Source: Flavobacterium sp. HBTb2-11-1 (lineage in GTDB: Bacteria; Bacteroidota; Bacteroidia; Flavobacteriales; Flavobacteriaceae). From it: DNA of 64,000 bases. Both the position numbers and the translations under genes were made by a program. Of this stretch, positions 52,341 through 60,639 are shown in pieces (position 1 is the first letter of the stretch; each line of letters opens with the position of its first letter). The notes below the pieces were generated by a model. The model searched no databases and had not been told where the DNA came from. It saw only the letters and a list, made by a program, of their open reading frames with translations. The stretch spans positions 310,001 to 374,000 of the forward strand of contig NZ_WUMO01000003.1 in assembly GCF_009826975.1 (NCBI RefSeq), written 5' to 3'.

Positions 52341-54812
52341 ATGCCGCATCATTGTTTAAAAAAAAGTTTTTTTCTGCTCTTTGCATTAGCAGGAGTTTCT
52401 GTTTCTGCGCAAAAAGATTTAAAACTGCAATACAAACAGCCCGCTGTTGAATGGACAGAGGCACTGCCTATAGGAAATGGTACGCTGGGCGCAATGGTCT
52501 TTGGAAGGGTTGAAGAAGAGTTAATTCAGTTAAATGAAGCTACTTTATGGAGTGGAGGACCAGTTCATAAAAATGTAAATCCAGATGCTTTCAAAAACTT
52601 AGCTTTAATTAGAGAAGCGCTTCAAAATGAAGATTTTGAAAAAGCTAATGTTTTGACCAAAAACATGCAAGGACCATATAGCGAAAGTTTTATGCCTTTA
52701 GGAGATCTTATTTTAAAGCAGGATTTTGGCGGGCAAAAAGCGGCATCATACGATAGAAGCTTAGATATACAAACCGGATTAGCCGTAACGAGTTTTAATG
52801 CTGGCGGAGTACATTACAAACGAGAAATATTTGCGTCGGCGCCGGCACAATGTATTGTAATTAAACTTTCGGCAAACCAGCTGAAAAAAATTTCTGTGAC
52901 TATTGATGCGGCAAGTCTTTTAAAGAATCAGAAAGCAGTACAAAATCAAACATTGGTTGTAAAAGGAAAAGCGCCTTCACATGCCGATCCTAATTATATC
53001 GATTACAATAAAGAACCTGTTATGTATGAAGATGCAACGGGATGTAGAGGAATGCGTTTTGAACTGATCATTAAACCAGTTGTAAAAGATGGTCAATTAA
53101 GTACAGAAGGAGATAAATTAGTTATTAAAAATGCCAGCGAGATTTTACTTTTCGTTTCGGCGGCGACAAGTTTCAACGGATTTGATAAATGTCCGGATGG
53201 TCAAGGAAAAGATGAACATAAACTTGCTGAAATTCCCATAAAAAAAGCCTCTGGTAAAAAATATGATGTTCTATTGAAAGAACATATTGCTGATTTTCAA
53301 AAATTCTTCAATAGGGTTTCATTAAAGCTGAATGAAAAAGAAACCGACAAATCAGGTCTCCCAACTGACATAAGATTAGAGCAATATGCAAAAGGTGAAA
53401 AAGATGCTGGTCTCGAAGCTTTGTTTTTTCAGTTTGGACGATATTTACTGATTTCTTCTTCGCGTACGCATAATGCGCCAGCAAACCTGCAAGGAATTTG
53501 GAACAATAAGCTTCGTGCACCTTGGAGCTGTAATTATACGACCAATATTAATTTGCAGATGAATTACTGGCCTGTAGAATCAGGAAGTTTGTCAGAATTG
53601 TTTTTTCCGCTCGACGACTTCATTAAAAATGCTTCTGTTACAGGAGCAGAAACAGCTCAAAGTTATTATCATGCCAAGGGGTGGGTTTTGCATCATAACT
53701 CTGATATTTGGGCTATGACCAATCCGGTAGGCGATTTTGGAAAAGGCGATCCTATGTGGGCCAACTGGTACATGGGAGCCAGCTGGCTAAGCAGGCATTT
53801 ATGGGAACATTATCAATATACTGGCGATAAAGAATACTTGAAAAAAGTATATCCCATTATAAAAGGTGCGGCAGAATTTAGTTTAGACTGGCTTCAAAAA
53901 GATAAAAATGGCCATCTGGTAACCATGCCGTCAACCTCTCCAGAAAATATATTTTATTATGACGGAAAGAAACAGGGAACTGTAACAACAGCTTCTACAA
54001 TGGATATCGGAATCATAAAAGATTTATTTGAAAATACGATCGAAGCTTCTAAGGTTTTAAATACCGATTTAGAGTTTAGACAAAAAGTAAACCATGCGAG
54101 AGAGGAATTGCTTCCTTTTCAAATTGGAAGTAAAGGACAATTGCAGGAATGGTATAAAGATTTTGAAGAAGAAGATCCGCATCACAGGCATACTTCTCAT
54201 CTGTATGCTTTGCATCCAGCCAGTTTAATTTCTCCTCTTCAAACTCCAGAATTGGCTGCTGCGGCAAAGAAAACGCTAGAACTTCGCGGAGATGATGGAA
54301 CAGGCTGGAGTTTGGCATGGAAAGTAAATATGTGGGCAAGACTTTTGGATGGAAATCATGCCTATCAATTATTTAAAAATCAATTAAGACTGACAAAAGA
54401 TAATGATCCAAAATACAAACGTCAAGGAGGCTGCTACCCGAATCTTTTTGATGCGCACCCGCCATTTCAGATTGATGGAAATTTTGCTGGAACTGCCGGT
54501 GTAATAGAAATGCTGATGCAGAGCCAAAATAAAGAGATACATCTGCTTCCTGCTTTGCCAGATTCATGGAAAGACGGAGAAATTAAGGGAATTACAGCAA
54601 AAGGTAATTTTACTGTAGATATCAAATGGAATGAAGGTAAAATGAGCCAGACAACAATTTTGTCTAATATTGGCGGGACTTGTTCTATAAGATCAGCGCA
54701 GCCATTTGTAATTGAAAAACTGAATATCAAAAGTGAAAAATCGTCTATTGGTTACACAGCAGTTTTTGAGACTAAAAAAGGAACTTCTTATAGCATAACA
54801 CGCTTAAAATAA
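52341..54812 (+). CDS. Secreted GH95 alpha-L-fucosidase / galactosidase
   Basis: 823 residues with a signal peptide ending SVSAQ. The N-terminal domain opens LQYKQPAVEWTEALPIGNGTLGAMVFG, typical of GH95, and the (alpha/alpha)6 barrel follows (about 300-690). The motifs HHNSDIWAMTNPVG and AHPPFQIDGNFAG carry the conserved Asn and Asp residues used for catalysis. The last motif reads GNFAG where most members have GNFGG, a small change. Known activities are alpha-1,2-L-fucosidase and alpha-L-galactosidase. Plant substrates would be fucosylated xyloglucan or rhamnogalacturonan side chains. It is the last gene of block 3. Confidence 0.92.
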   Translation: MPHHCLKKSFFLLFALAGVSVSAQKDLKLQYKQPAVEWTEALPIGNGTLGAMVFGRVEEELIQLNEATLWSGGPVHKNVNPDAFKNLALIREALQNEDFEKANVLTKNMQGPYSESFMPLGDLILKQDFGGQKAASYDRSLDIQTGLAVTSFNAGGVHYKREIFASAPAQCIVIKLSANQLKKISVTIDAASLLKNQKAVQNQTLVVKGKAPSHADPNYIDYNKEPVMYEDATGCRGMRFELIIKPVVKDGQLSTEGDKLVIKNASEILLFVSAATSFNGFDKCPDGQGKDEHKLAEIPIKKASGKKYDVLLKEHIADFQKFFNRVSLKLNEKETDKSGLPTDIRLEQYAKGEKDAGLEALFFQFGRYLLISSSRTHNAPANLQGIWNNKLRAPWSCNYTTNINLQMNYWPVESGSLSELFFPLDDFIKNASVTGAETAQSYYHAKGWVLHHNSDIWAMTNPVGDFGKGDPMWANWYMGASWLSRHLWEHYQYTGDKEYLKKVYPIIKGAAEFSLDWLQKDKNGHLVTMPSTSPENIFYYDGKKQGTVTTASTMDIGIIKDLFENTIEASKVLNTDLEFRQKVNHAREELLPFQIGSKGQLQEWYKDFEEEDPHHRHTSHLYALHPASLISPLQTPELAAAAKKTLELRGDDGTGWSLAWKVNMWARLLDGNHAYQLFKNQLRLTKDNDPKYKRQGGCYPNLFDAHPPFQIDGNFAGTAGVIEMLMQSQNKEIHLLPALPDSWKDGEIKGITAKGNFTVDIKWNEGKMSQTTILSNIGGTCSIRSAQPFVIEKLNIKSEKSSIGYTAVFETKKGTSYSITRLK

Positions 54813-55024
54813 GTTTAATTTAATAAAAACAACAAAAAAGAATATATTGAAAAGCAAATAAATCTTTCTGCCCATAAAGAAAAGAAGGGGGCATTTAGAA
54901 TATTAGCACATTAAAAAGCTGTAATTTCTACTTGATATTCTGTAAGAAAAACTAGAAATGCTTTTGCTAATTTTGATATACATTGGTGTGGCGAAATACT
55001 GTACAATCTGTCAGAAAAGAAACA

Positions 55025-55110
55025 GGGGACCGACGGGGTTCGTCTGAAGGTTCTGTACAATGATTTAGTTAATTTGCCCCATACCTTTTCAGGCACCCGT
55101 CGGCTGCCAA
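55025..55110 (+). ncRNA. Candidate structured RNA or 3-prime UTR element
   Basis: CCGACGGG (55030-55037) pairs perfectly with CCCGTCGG (55096-55103). Inside, CTGAAGG (55044-55050) pairs with CCTTTTCAG (55084-55092) with a two-base bulge, leaving a large loop. GGGG at 55035 could alternatively pair with GCCCC at 55076. It is followed by an intrinsic terminator. It could be a small RNA, a 6S-like RNA, or the tail of the GH95 transcript. The strand is assumed from the terminator. Confidence 0.35.
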
Positions 55111-55111
55111 G

Positions 55112-55140
55112 AAGCTCCTTAATTTTTGAGGGGCTTTTTT
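55112..55140 (+). terminator. Intrinsic terminator
   Basis: AAGCTCCT (55112-55119) pairs with AGGGGCTT (55129-55136), one G-T pair included, and runs into TTTTTT. It could end the GH95 operon or the structured RNA just upstream. Confidence 0.75.
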
Positions 55141-55235
55141 GTTTGAGCGGGTTGGGTGAATCCTTATATTTTAGTCAAGTTACACTCGACTAGATTGAGC
55201 AGTAGGATATTTTCTATAACTGTCTGCCTTTGCTA

Positions 55236-55269
55236 CAAAAAAAACGCCTGCATCTTTAGAACGCAGGCG
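55236..55269 (-). terminator. Intrinsic terminator of the ferritin-like operon
   Basis: CGCCTGC (55245-55251) and GCAGGCG (55263-55269) form a GC-rich stem. On the - strand it is followed by a run of nine T (A-run 55236-55244 on the + strand). It lies 26 bases after the stop of the last - strand gene. Confidence 0.85.
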
Positions 55270-55294
55270 GCAGATATTAGTATTGTTTAGAATA

Positions 55295-56107
55295 TTAGAC
55301 GATAAAGATATTGGCGATATCCACTACTTGCTGGGTAGTTAAAGGCTCATCGTAAGCTTCTGATCCTGCGGCAGCTCCAAACGCGGCAGCGGTATTAAAT
55401 CCAGCTTGTACAGTTACGCCTTCTCCGTCATAAACGGCCTGAGTGGCAGCAGGCATTCCAGCACCTCTCTCGGTATTAGAAATCCAGCCTTTGAGACCTC
55501 TTAGTCTTCTGACCTCAGACGCGTGGCGTGCTTCTACTGAGTGAATCTGCAGAGCGGCGGTAAGCAGATCTGGCGTAGTAATAAGATTCGCGGCCTGTCC
55601 TTTGTAAGCTCTTACGCCCGTATCTTCAAAAGCTTGGGCCAAAGCCAGAAAAGTGGGGTAGTCATTAAAAGGATCAAAAGCGCCTCCAACTGTAAAGTCA
55701 AAGGTCGGCTTAGCAACAAAATTGGCACTTGCTGTTCCTCCAAGTCCTGCAATAAGAAATTTAACATGATCGGACTCGTGGGCTGAGATCTGCTGGAATA
55801 CCTTCAAATCCCTACCGCCGTTCTCAGATGCTGGGATGACACCTGAATCCAGTGCCATAGCATAAAATTCATCTTCTAGGTATTCAAGGGTGAGAGCGAA
55901 CTGCAGTGCGCCTATTGGCGTTGCAGGAGTAGCTGTTATATCCTTGGCAAAAGCTTTGCTGCTCAAGGCAGAAAGCCCGAAAGGTATTGAGGCCATAGCC
56001 AGATTTTTTCCGATATTTCCAAACTGAGCAAAACTGTCTCTTCTAGTGCCCATGCTTTGCATTATGCGCTCATCGGCGAAGGATTCTATAAATTTTAGGA
56101 TGTTCAT
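55295..56107 (-). CDS. Ferritin-like domain protein (second of pair)
   Basis: 270 residues. It contains a Ferritin_2-type four-helix bundle (about 65-215): ALQFALTLEYLEDEFYAMAL, a central HESDHVKFLIAGLGG, then LAQAFEDTGVRAYKGQA and IHSVEARHASEVRRLRG. The Glu and His residues in these helices are those expected to bind a di-metal centre. This family includes desiccation-associated proteins of plants and bacteria; the reaction is unknown. The N-terminus (MNILKFIESFADERIMQSMGTRRDSFAQFG) has no standard signal peptide. It may be a degenerate twin-arginine type (TRRDSF, then a hydrophobic stretch at about 33-50). It is 24 bases after the partner gene. Confidence 0.85.
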   Translation of the reverse strand: MNILKFIESFADERIMQSMGTRRDSFAQFGNIGKNLAMASIPFGLSALSSKAFAKDITATPATPIGALQFALTLEYLEDEFYAMALDSGVIPASENGGRDLKVFQQISAHESDHVKFLIAGLGGTASANFVAKPTFDFTVGGAFDPFNDYPTFLALAQAFEDTGVRAYKGQAANLITTPDLLTAALQIHSVEARHASEVRRLRGLKGWISNTERGAGMPAATQAVYDGEGVTVQAGFNTAAAFGAAAGSEAYDEPLTTQQVVDIANIFIV

Positions 56108-56131
56108 AATTTTCAGTTTTTAAGGTTAGCA

Positions 56132-56878
56132 TTAAGGCAGGTATTTAGCGGTAAATTTAGTGGAGATAAATCCTCCAGCAATCGGAAGTATCTTTGAAGG
56201 ATCCTTCGCGTCATCTAGTCCTGTTGACATATTCACGATATCATCTCCTGCAAAATCTTTAGAGTTAGGATTGATAAGGCTTCGGATAGCCGATGCGTGG
56301 CGAGCTTCCACCGAAACAATTTTTCCTGCCAGCAGCAGATAATCGGCTGTCTTAATTAATCTTCCCGCTCCGTTATAAGCAGCTACTCCTGTATCTTCAA
56401 GCGCTTTGGCGGTGGCAAGGACTTCAGTGCGGCTGTTAAAGTTTAGAGAACCATAGTTAAAAGAAAGCGTTGGCAGTAGTTGTGTGGACGGATTAGGAAG
56501 CGCTCCGGTTAAGGCAGCTTTAAAGAAATCTCTATGCACCACCTCATGATGATAAAGATCAGTCAGTACTTCGCGTTCTAGAGAACTGAACGCGCTGTTG
56601 AAGCTAGAGGAGTTAACGACTTTGGTGTAAAAGTCGGCTTCTAGCTGTTCTAAGGCATAGGCATAGGTGAGCACTCCGAAATCTCCCGAGCCTAAATCGA
56701 ATACGCCATTGCGGACGCCCGGAAGGGTATCCTCCTGCATGGATTGGTCATCATCACTGTCGTTGCATCCTGCGATAATAAGACTGGCGGAGGCAAGAGC
56801 CAAGCCGCTGAGCTTCAAAAAACTTCTTCTGCTGTCCAGGGACGGGTTTACTGCCTGGATTTTAACTTCGTTTTTCAT
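56132..56878 (-). CDS. Ferritin-like domain lipoprotein with twin-arginine signal (first of pair)
   Basis: 248 residues. The N-terminus has the twin-arginine motif SRRSFLK (about residues 16-22), a hydrophobic stretch and a lipobox LIIAGC, so it is exported folded and lipidated. The Ferritin_2 bundle spans about 65-210, with YALEQLEADFYTKVV, EVVHRDFFKAAL, AKALEDTGVAAYNGAG and VSVEARHASAIRSL. Export by the Tat route suits a protein that takes up its metal in the cytoplasm. It is transcribed first of a two-gene operon. The function is not known; oxidative-stress or desiccation roles have been suggested for relatives. Confidence 0.87.
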   Translation of the reverse strand: MKNEVKIQAVNPSLDSRRSFLKLSGLALASASLIIAGCNDSDDDQSMQEDTLPGVRNGVFDLGSGDFGVLTYAYALEQLEADFYTKVVNSSSFNSAFSSLEREVLTDLYHHEVVHRDFFKAALTGALPNPSTQLLPTLSFNYGSLNFNSRTEVLATAKALEDTGVAAYNGAGRLIKTADYLLLAGKIVSVEARHASAIRSLINPNSKDFAGDDIVNMSTGLDDAKDPSKILPIAGGFISTKFTAKYLP

Positions 56879-57154
56879 AATCTAGTTTTTATTAGGTTAA
56901 ACAACACTGGTTTAGTTCGCTGGTATTTAGGTATTAACGAAATTTTAGCAAGAACGGTTTTAAAATGAAACTCTTTTTTTTAAAACGTCCGCTACGCTTA
57001 TGAAAAATGAAGATAAAGGAGTCTTAAACTCTGTTTATATTTTTAGAGCGAACGAAAAAGGGAGATTAAATTTATGTAAGGTTTCAGAGGTATTATATAA
57101 GCAACAGCGTCATTTATGAGACAAATTTGATTTATTAATTTAAACATTATCGAT

Positions 57155-59347
57155 ATGCTTCATCCTGTTACGCCTTGGACAGCTACTGTTCACGCAGATA
57201 TTGTAAATGCCGAGTTGCTGCATGAAACCGCGCTTTTCGAATACCAACTTCAGATATATAATGCTGGAGATTCCCTATGGCTTGCCGTGCAGTGGCCTAA
57301 ATCTGGAAGAATGGCATTTAGACTGGCCTTTGGCATGAACAGCAATTTTTATAAAGTTCAGGTTAAGAAGCGGGAAAATGATTTGCTAATAGAAGCTTGG
57401 ACTAGACTGGGACATTATACTGTAAGGCTCTGCTTTCCAGAGGCAGATTCAGCGCTGTTTCGTTATACTACCTCATTCACAGCGGCTTTTTCTCTACTGA
57501 TTCCATTCTGGCCTCGAGATATTGTGCCACTAACCTATGACGGCAGGGTAGAGAATACCTCAGGGATCATTCATTCACATCAGCAGGGCGCGCGCTCAGG
57601 GCATATCTTTTTCAGCATGACTCGACCTGAAACAGGATCGGTCTTCTATTTCCAAAATCTAAGCGCCATGTCTGCCTACTGCGAGACATCGCAGACTTCG
57701 CTTTCGGAAACAGTCGGAGGAAAGTGGCCAGAAATCGGATTTGAGTTTCCGGTAAACCTTGAAAAGCCCATTCCTGCAGGGATGGAATTTATTATCTCGG
57801 ATGCTTTTGTTTTGCTTGATGAAAAGATCATGAAGGAAGAAAGTGAGACGACCTCTACATTTTTAAATCATCTTAGCACTATCTACCAGCATATCGAAAA
57901 GCCTGAACCTGTTTATCAGGACTGGCTTAGTGTAGCGGAGAAAGTGCTAGGGCAACTTCACCTCAATAAAGGATGCTGGACGATGGCCAACAGTTCGCCT
58001 TTTTTGAATGCTTATGTGTGCGATTATAAAACCCCTGCTGAAATTATGGTACAGCTGGCTGTGAAGCTGCCTCTTCACGAATATTTAGCCTGGTCTGAAA
58101 GTTCCCATCCCATGTATGATGATCTGGATATGGGACTTGAGGACTTCTATGATGAGCGTGTCAAAAGCATCGTCCGCTGGCATCCCGCTCTTGTAGACCA
58201 GCTAGACAAATCTGAAGAGCAGAAACGTGAGATGGTGATGGATTCTTGGTACCTCCATCATCCGCTTTTAAATTTGGCGCGTCTAGCCCTTAGAGGGGAT
58301 AAAATTGCAGAGAAGCTCTTTCTGGATTCCGTAGATTATGCCGTAAAGACCGCACGGCATTTTGACTATAATTGGCCAGTTTTTTATAAGATGACAACCT
58401 ATGAGGTAATTAAGGCAGAAACCCAGCCAGGAGAGGGAGGGGAGAAGGATGTGCCAGGCTCATATGCTCATGTGATGCTGATGGCGTACAAGCTCACAGA
58501 TGAAAAGCGTTTTTTAAATGAAGCCCTGCGTGCACTTAAAAGTTTAGAAGGGCTAGGATTTGACATTTTCTATCAGGCCAATAATACAGCTTTTACCGCC
58601 GGTGCATTGGCAGAGCTCTACCTCGAAACCAATGATGAGAAGTTCCTCAAGCTGAGCTATAGCTGTATAGCTGGCCTATTTAAAAACATGCAGCTCTGGA
58701 GTTGCGGCTACGGCTATGGAAAGCATTTTCCTAGCTTCTTTTCGGTATTTCCATTAGACGATGCGCCCTATACGGCAGCTTACGAAGAGTTTGAAGTCTA
58801 TGCCGCTCTTCATCATTATATGGAAGTGACACAAGGTATTGACATACTCCCCGCATTAAAAATCTTAATTCCTGAGTTCATTAAATATGCTTCAGCAAGA
58901 CTTGCCTACTATTATCCGCCACTGTTGCCTCAAGACATGATTGCTCAAGAGATTAAAACAGGAGAAGTGCAGAAAGAGCTCTGGGTGCCTCTGGAAGACA
59001 TTCACGATGGGTGGGAGAAATCTGGTGAAGTCGGACAGGAGGTTTATGGGGCAGGGCTCGCTTTCGGAGTGGTACCCCGACAGTATTTTAGGCTAAAGGG
59101 ACTTAATGCAATAGGCTTTATCAATTATCCTGCAGTAAAGTTCCGCTTCGCAAAAAAAAAGACCACCTTTATAGTAGCTGGAAGTCCAAAGTTTAAGGCT
59201 CTAATGAAAGTCAGCGGGCTTTCCAAAACTGCCGTATCAAAAATTAAGGTAGAGGTTAAAGAGAATTCCAAATATACCGAAATTAAAGCCGTGAATGGGG
59301 ATGAATTTGAATTTCCTGGTGATGCGACAGTACGAATCAGCTGGTAA
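57155..59347 (+). CDS. Unrecognised 730-residue cytoplasmic protein, likely alpha/alpha-barrel
   Basis: No signal peptide (MLHPVTPWTATVHADIV), so it should be cytoplasmic. I do not recognise the family. The first 240 residues are beta-rich, with many short alternating strands. About 255-650 is helix-rich with repeated paired helices and aromatic lines (SWYLHHPLLNLARLAL, AFTAGALAELYLET, CGYGYGKHFPSFFSVFPLDDAPYTAAYEEFEVYAALHHYMEV). A small beta tail follows (660-730). A beta-sandwich before a six-hairpin barrel is the plan of several glycoside hydrolases, lyases and epimerases. The oxidoreductase pseudogene starts 66 bases on, which again suggests sugar metabolism. The base composition looks richer in G and C than the polysaccharide blocks. 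Confidence 0.85.
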   Translation: MLHPVTPWTATVHADIVNAELLHETALFEYQLQIYNAGDSLWLAVQWPKSGRMAFRLAFGMNSNFYKVQVKKRENDLLIEAWTRLGHYTVRLCFPEADSALFRYTTSFTAAFSLLIPFWPRDIVPLTYDGRVENTSGIIHSHQQGARSGHIFFSMTRPETGSVFYFQNLSAMSAYCETSQTSLSETVGGKWPEIGFEFPVNLEKPIPAGMEFIISDAFVLLDEKIMKEESETTSTFLNHLSTIYQHIEKPEPVYQDWLSVAEKVLGQLHLNKGCWTMANSSPFLNAYVCDYKTPAEIMVQLAVKLPLHEYLAWSESSHPMYDDLDMGLEDFYDERVKSIVRWHPALVDQLDKSEEQKREMVMDSWYLHHPLLNLARLALRGDKIAEKLFLDSVDYAVKTARHFDYNWPVFYKMTTYEVIKAETQPGEGGEKDVPGSYAHVMLMAYKLTDEKRFLNEALRALKSLEGLGFDIFYQANNTAFTAGALAELYLETNDEKFLKLSYSCIAGLFKNMQLWSCGYGYGKHFPSFFSVFPLDDAPYTAAYEEFEVYAALHHYMEVTQGIDILPALKILIPEFIKYASARLAYYYPPLLPQDMIAQEIKTGEVQKELWVPLEDIHDGWEKSGEVGQEVYGAGLAFGVVPRQYFRLKGLNAIGFINYPAVKFRFAKKKTTFIVAGSPKFKALMKVSGLSKTAVSKIKVEVKENSKYTEIKAVNGDEFEFPGDATVRISW

Positions 59348-59413
59348 TTTGCTCATGCAAAAGAATAGAACATTTTTAGAACAAATGCCCGCTTGGGTTT
59401 AAATTTAAAAGAT

Positions 59414-60545
59414 ATGAAAACATATAAAGTTGGTATCATAGGCTATGGTGGATTTGGACAATTTCTACACCACTGGTGGAACAGGTTGGAGCAGATCCAG
59501 ATAGTGGCTATCGCTGATACCGTGACAGGTCTTCAGCCTGAAGGTAATTGTAAGTTGTATGAGAGCTGGAAAGAGCTGCTTACAGATCCCCAAATAGATA
59601 TTGTAAGTATCGTAACGCCTCCTGCGCTACATGCCGAAATGGCCTGCGCTGCGATGCAGGCCGGAAAGCACGTATTGCTTGAAAAGCCCGCTGCCCTTAC
59701 TGCAGCAAGCTGAGCGCATTCTGCAGGTCGAGACAGAGACGGGAAAGATTATTACTGTTGACCATATGATCCGATATAACCCCATTATCCGCTCTTTAAT
59801 ACTACTTTCGGAAATGGGAGCGCTTGGAAAGCTGCGACATGTCGCTGTGCACAATTATGCGCAGGACCAAGCTCTACCTATAGAGCACTGGTTTTGGGAT
59901 GAAAAAGTCTCTGGCGGTATTATGGTAGAGCACGGCGTACACTTTTTTGACATAGTAAGCGCACTTAGCCAACAGAAGCCCGTAGAGGTTTATGGCACCT
60001 CTAGTCAGCGCAATCAAAGGCAGAGAGACCGCATGTCGGCAATTGTAAAGTATGATGATGGACTCTTAGGAGAATATCATCACGCTTTTTCCGGGCCAGG
60101 TTTTTTTGAACAGACTACTCTTCATTTAGCATATGATCTTGCAAGAATTGAAATCGAAGGCTGGATGCCAATGAAAGGCACTCTAAAAGCTCTTACCAAT
60201 TCTTCAACCCGAAAAGCTTTTACTTCTCTGTCAGACTGGAAAGAAATTTCAGCAGAAGCAATTGGCTGCGGTTCTGATGACTCTAGACCAGAAGGCTGGG
60301 GGGCCGCAGAGGCATTATCAGATGTGAAAGATTATGTAAAGGCTGGCGGAATATCCTATAAGGCAGACCATATAGTTTCGGGCAGTTTTGAAATTGAGAG
60401 GACTAAGGCAGAGGTGTACGGTAGATGCGTGCAGGAGCTTCTGCTAGATGTCATTGCAAAGATTGAAAACAAAGAGCATGAGCTTGCCGTTACCCTTCAA
60501 GATGGAGTCCAAGCGTTGCGAACTGCACTTCTGGCTTCAAGGTAG
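59414..60545 (+). pseudogene. Gfo/Idh/MocA oxidoreductase, broken by a frameshift
   Basis: The N-terminal Rossmann half starts at ATG 59414 (MKTYKVGIIGYGGFGQFLHHWW) and includes the nucleotide-binding GYGGFG and the catalytic-region EKPAAL. It is closed by TGA at 59711-59713. The rest continues in the next frame as LLQQAERILQVE through VEHGVHFFDI to a stop at 60545. The frames join if one base is skipped at about 59699, which fits loss of two bases (or gain of one) in a codon pair for Leu-Thr-Leu-Gln-Gln. Both halves look otherwise intact. Known role: NAD(P)-dependent oxidation or reduction of sugars or cyclitols. It may be a recent mutation, a sequence error, or recoding. The terminator at 60584 ends it. 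Confidence 0.82.
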
Positions 60546-60583
60546 CTTAAGCGCAACGTTTAAAAGATGATTTTATGCTAAAT

Positions 60584-60616
60584 AAAAAAGGAAACAGTAG
60601 TTCTGTTTCCTTTTTT
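60584..60616. terminator. Bidirectional intrinsic terminator
   Basis: AAAAAAGGAAACAG and CTGTTTCCTTTTTT pair perfectly over 14 bases with a five-base loop. The A and T tracts suit both strands. It separates the oxidoreductase (+) and the beta-helix gene (-), which converge here. Confidence 0.9.
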
Positions 60617-60639
60617 ATAGTGTTTTAAGATAATCACAA

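Larger units (their letters stand above)
54813..55294. other. 482-base gap with a structured stretch and two terminators
   Basis: No gene was found between GH95 and the ferritin-like pair. 54813-55018 is AT-rich with a single TAATTTTG box (54968-54975) that lacks a matching TTG upstream. 55019-55140 is GC-richer and structured (separate entries). 55141-55235 shows nothing. A - strand terminator ends the gap. Confidence 0.6.

Noticed and set aside
55001..55140. tRNA or tmRNA in the structured stretch
   Set aside because: No cloverleaf, no T-loop GGTTCGAATCC-type sequence and no CCA-adjacent acceptor stem could be placed.
59631..59699. Separate N-terminus for the second half of the oxidoreductase
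   Set aside because: The 23 or so codons before LLQQAE translate the first half in the wrong frame and match nothing; the gene is one unit with a frameshift.
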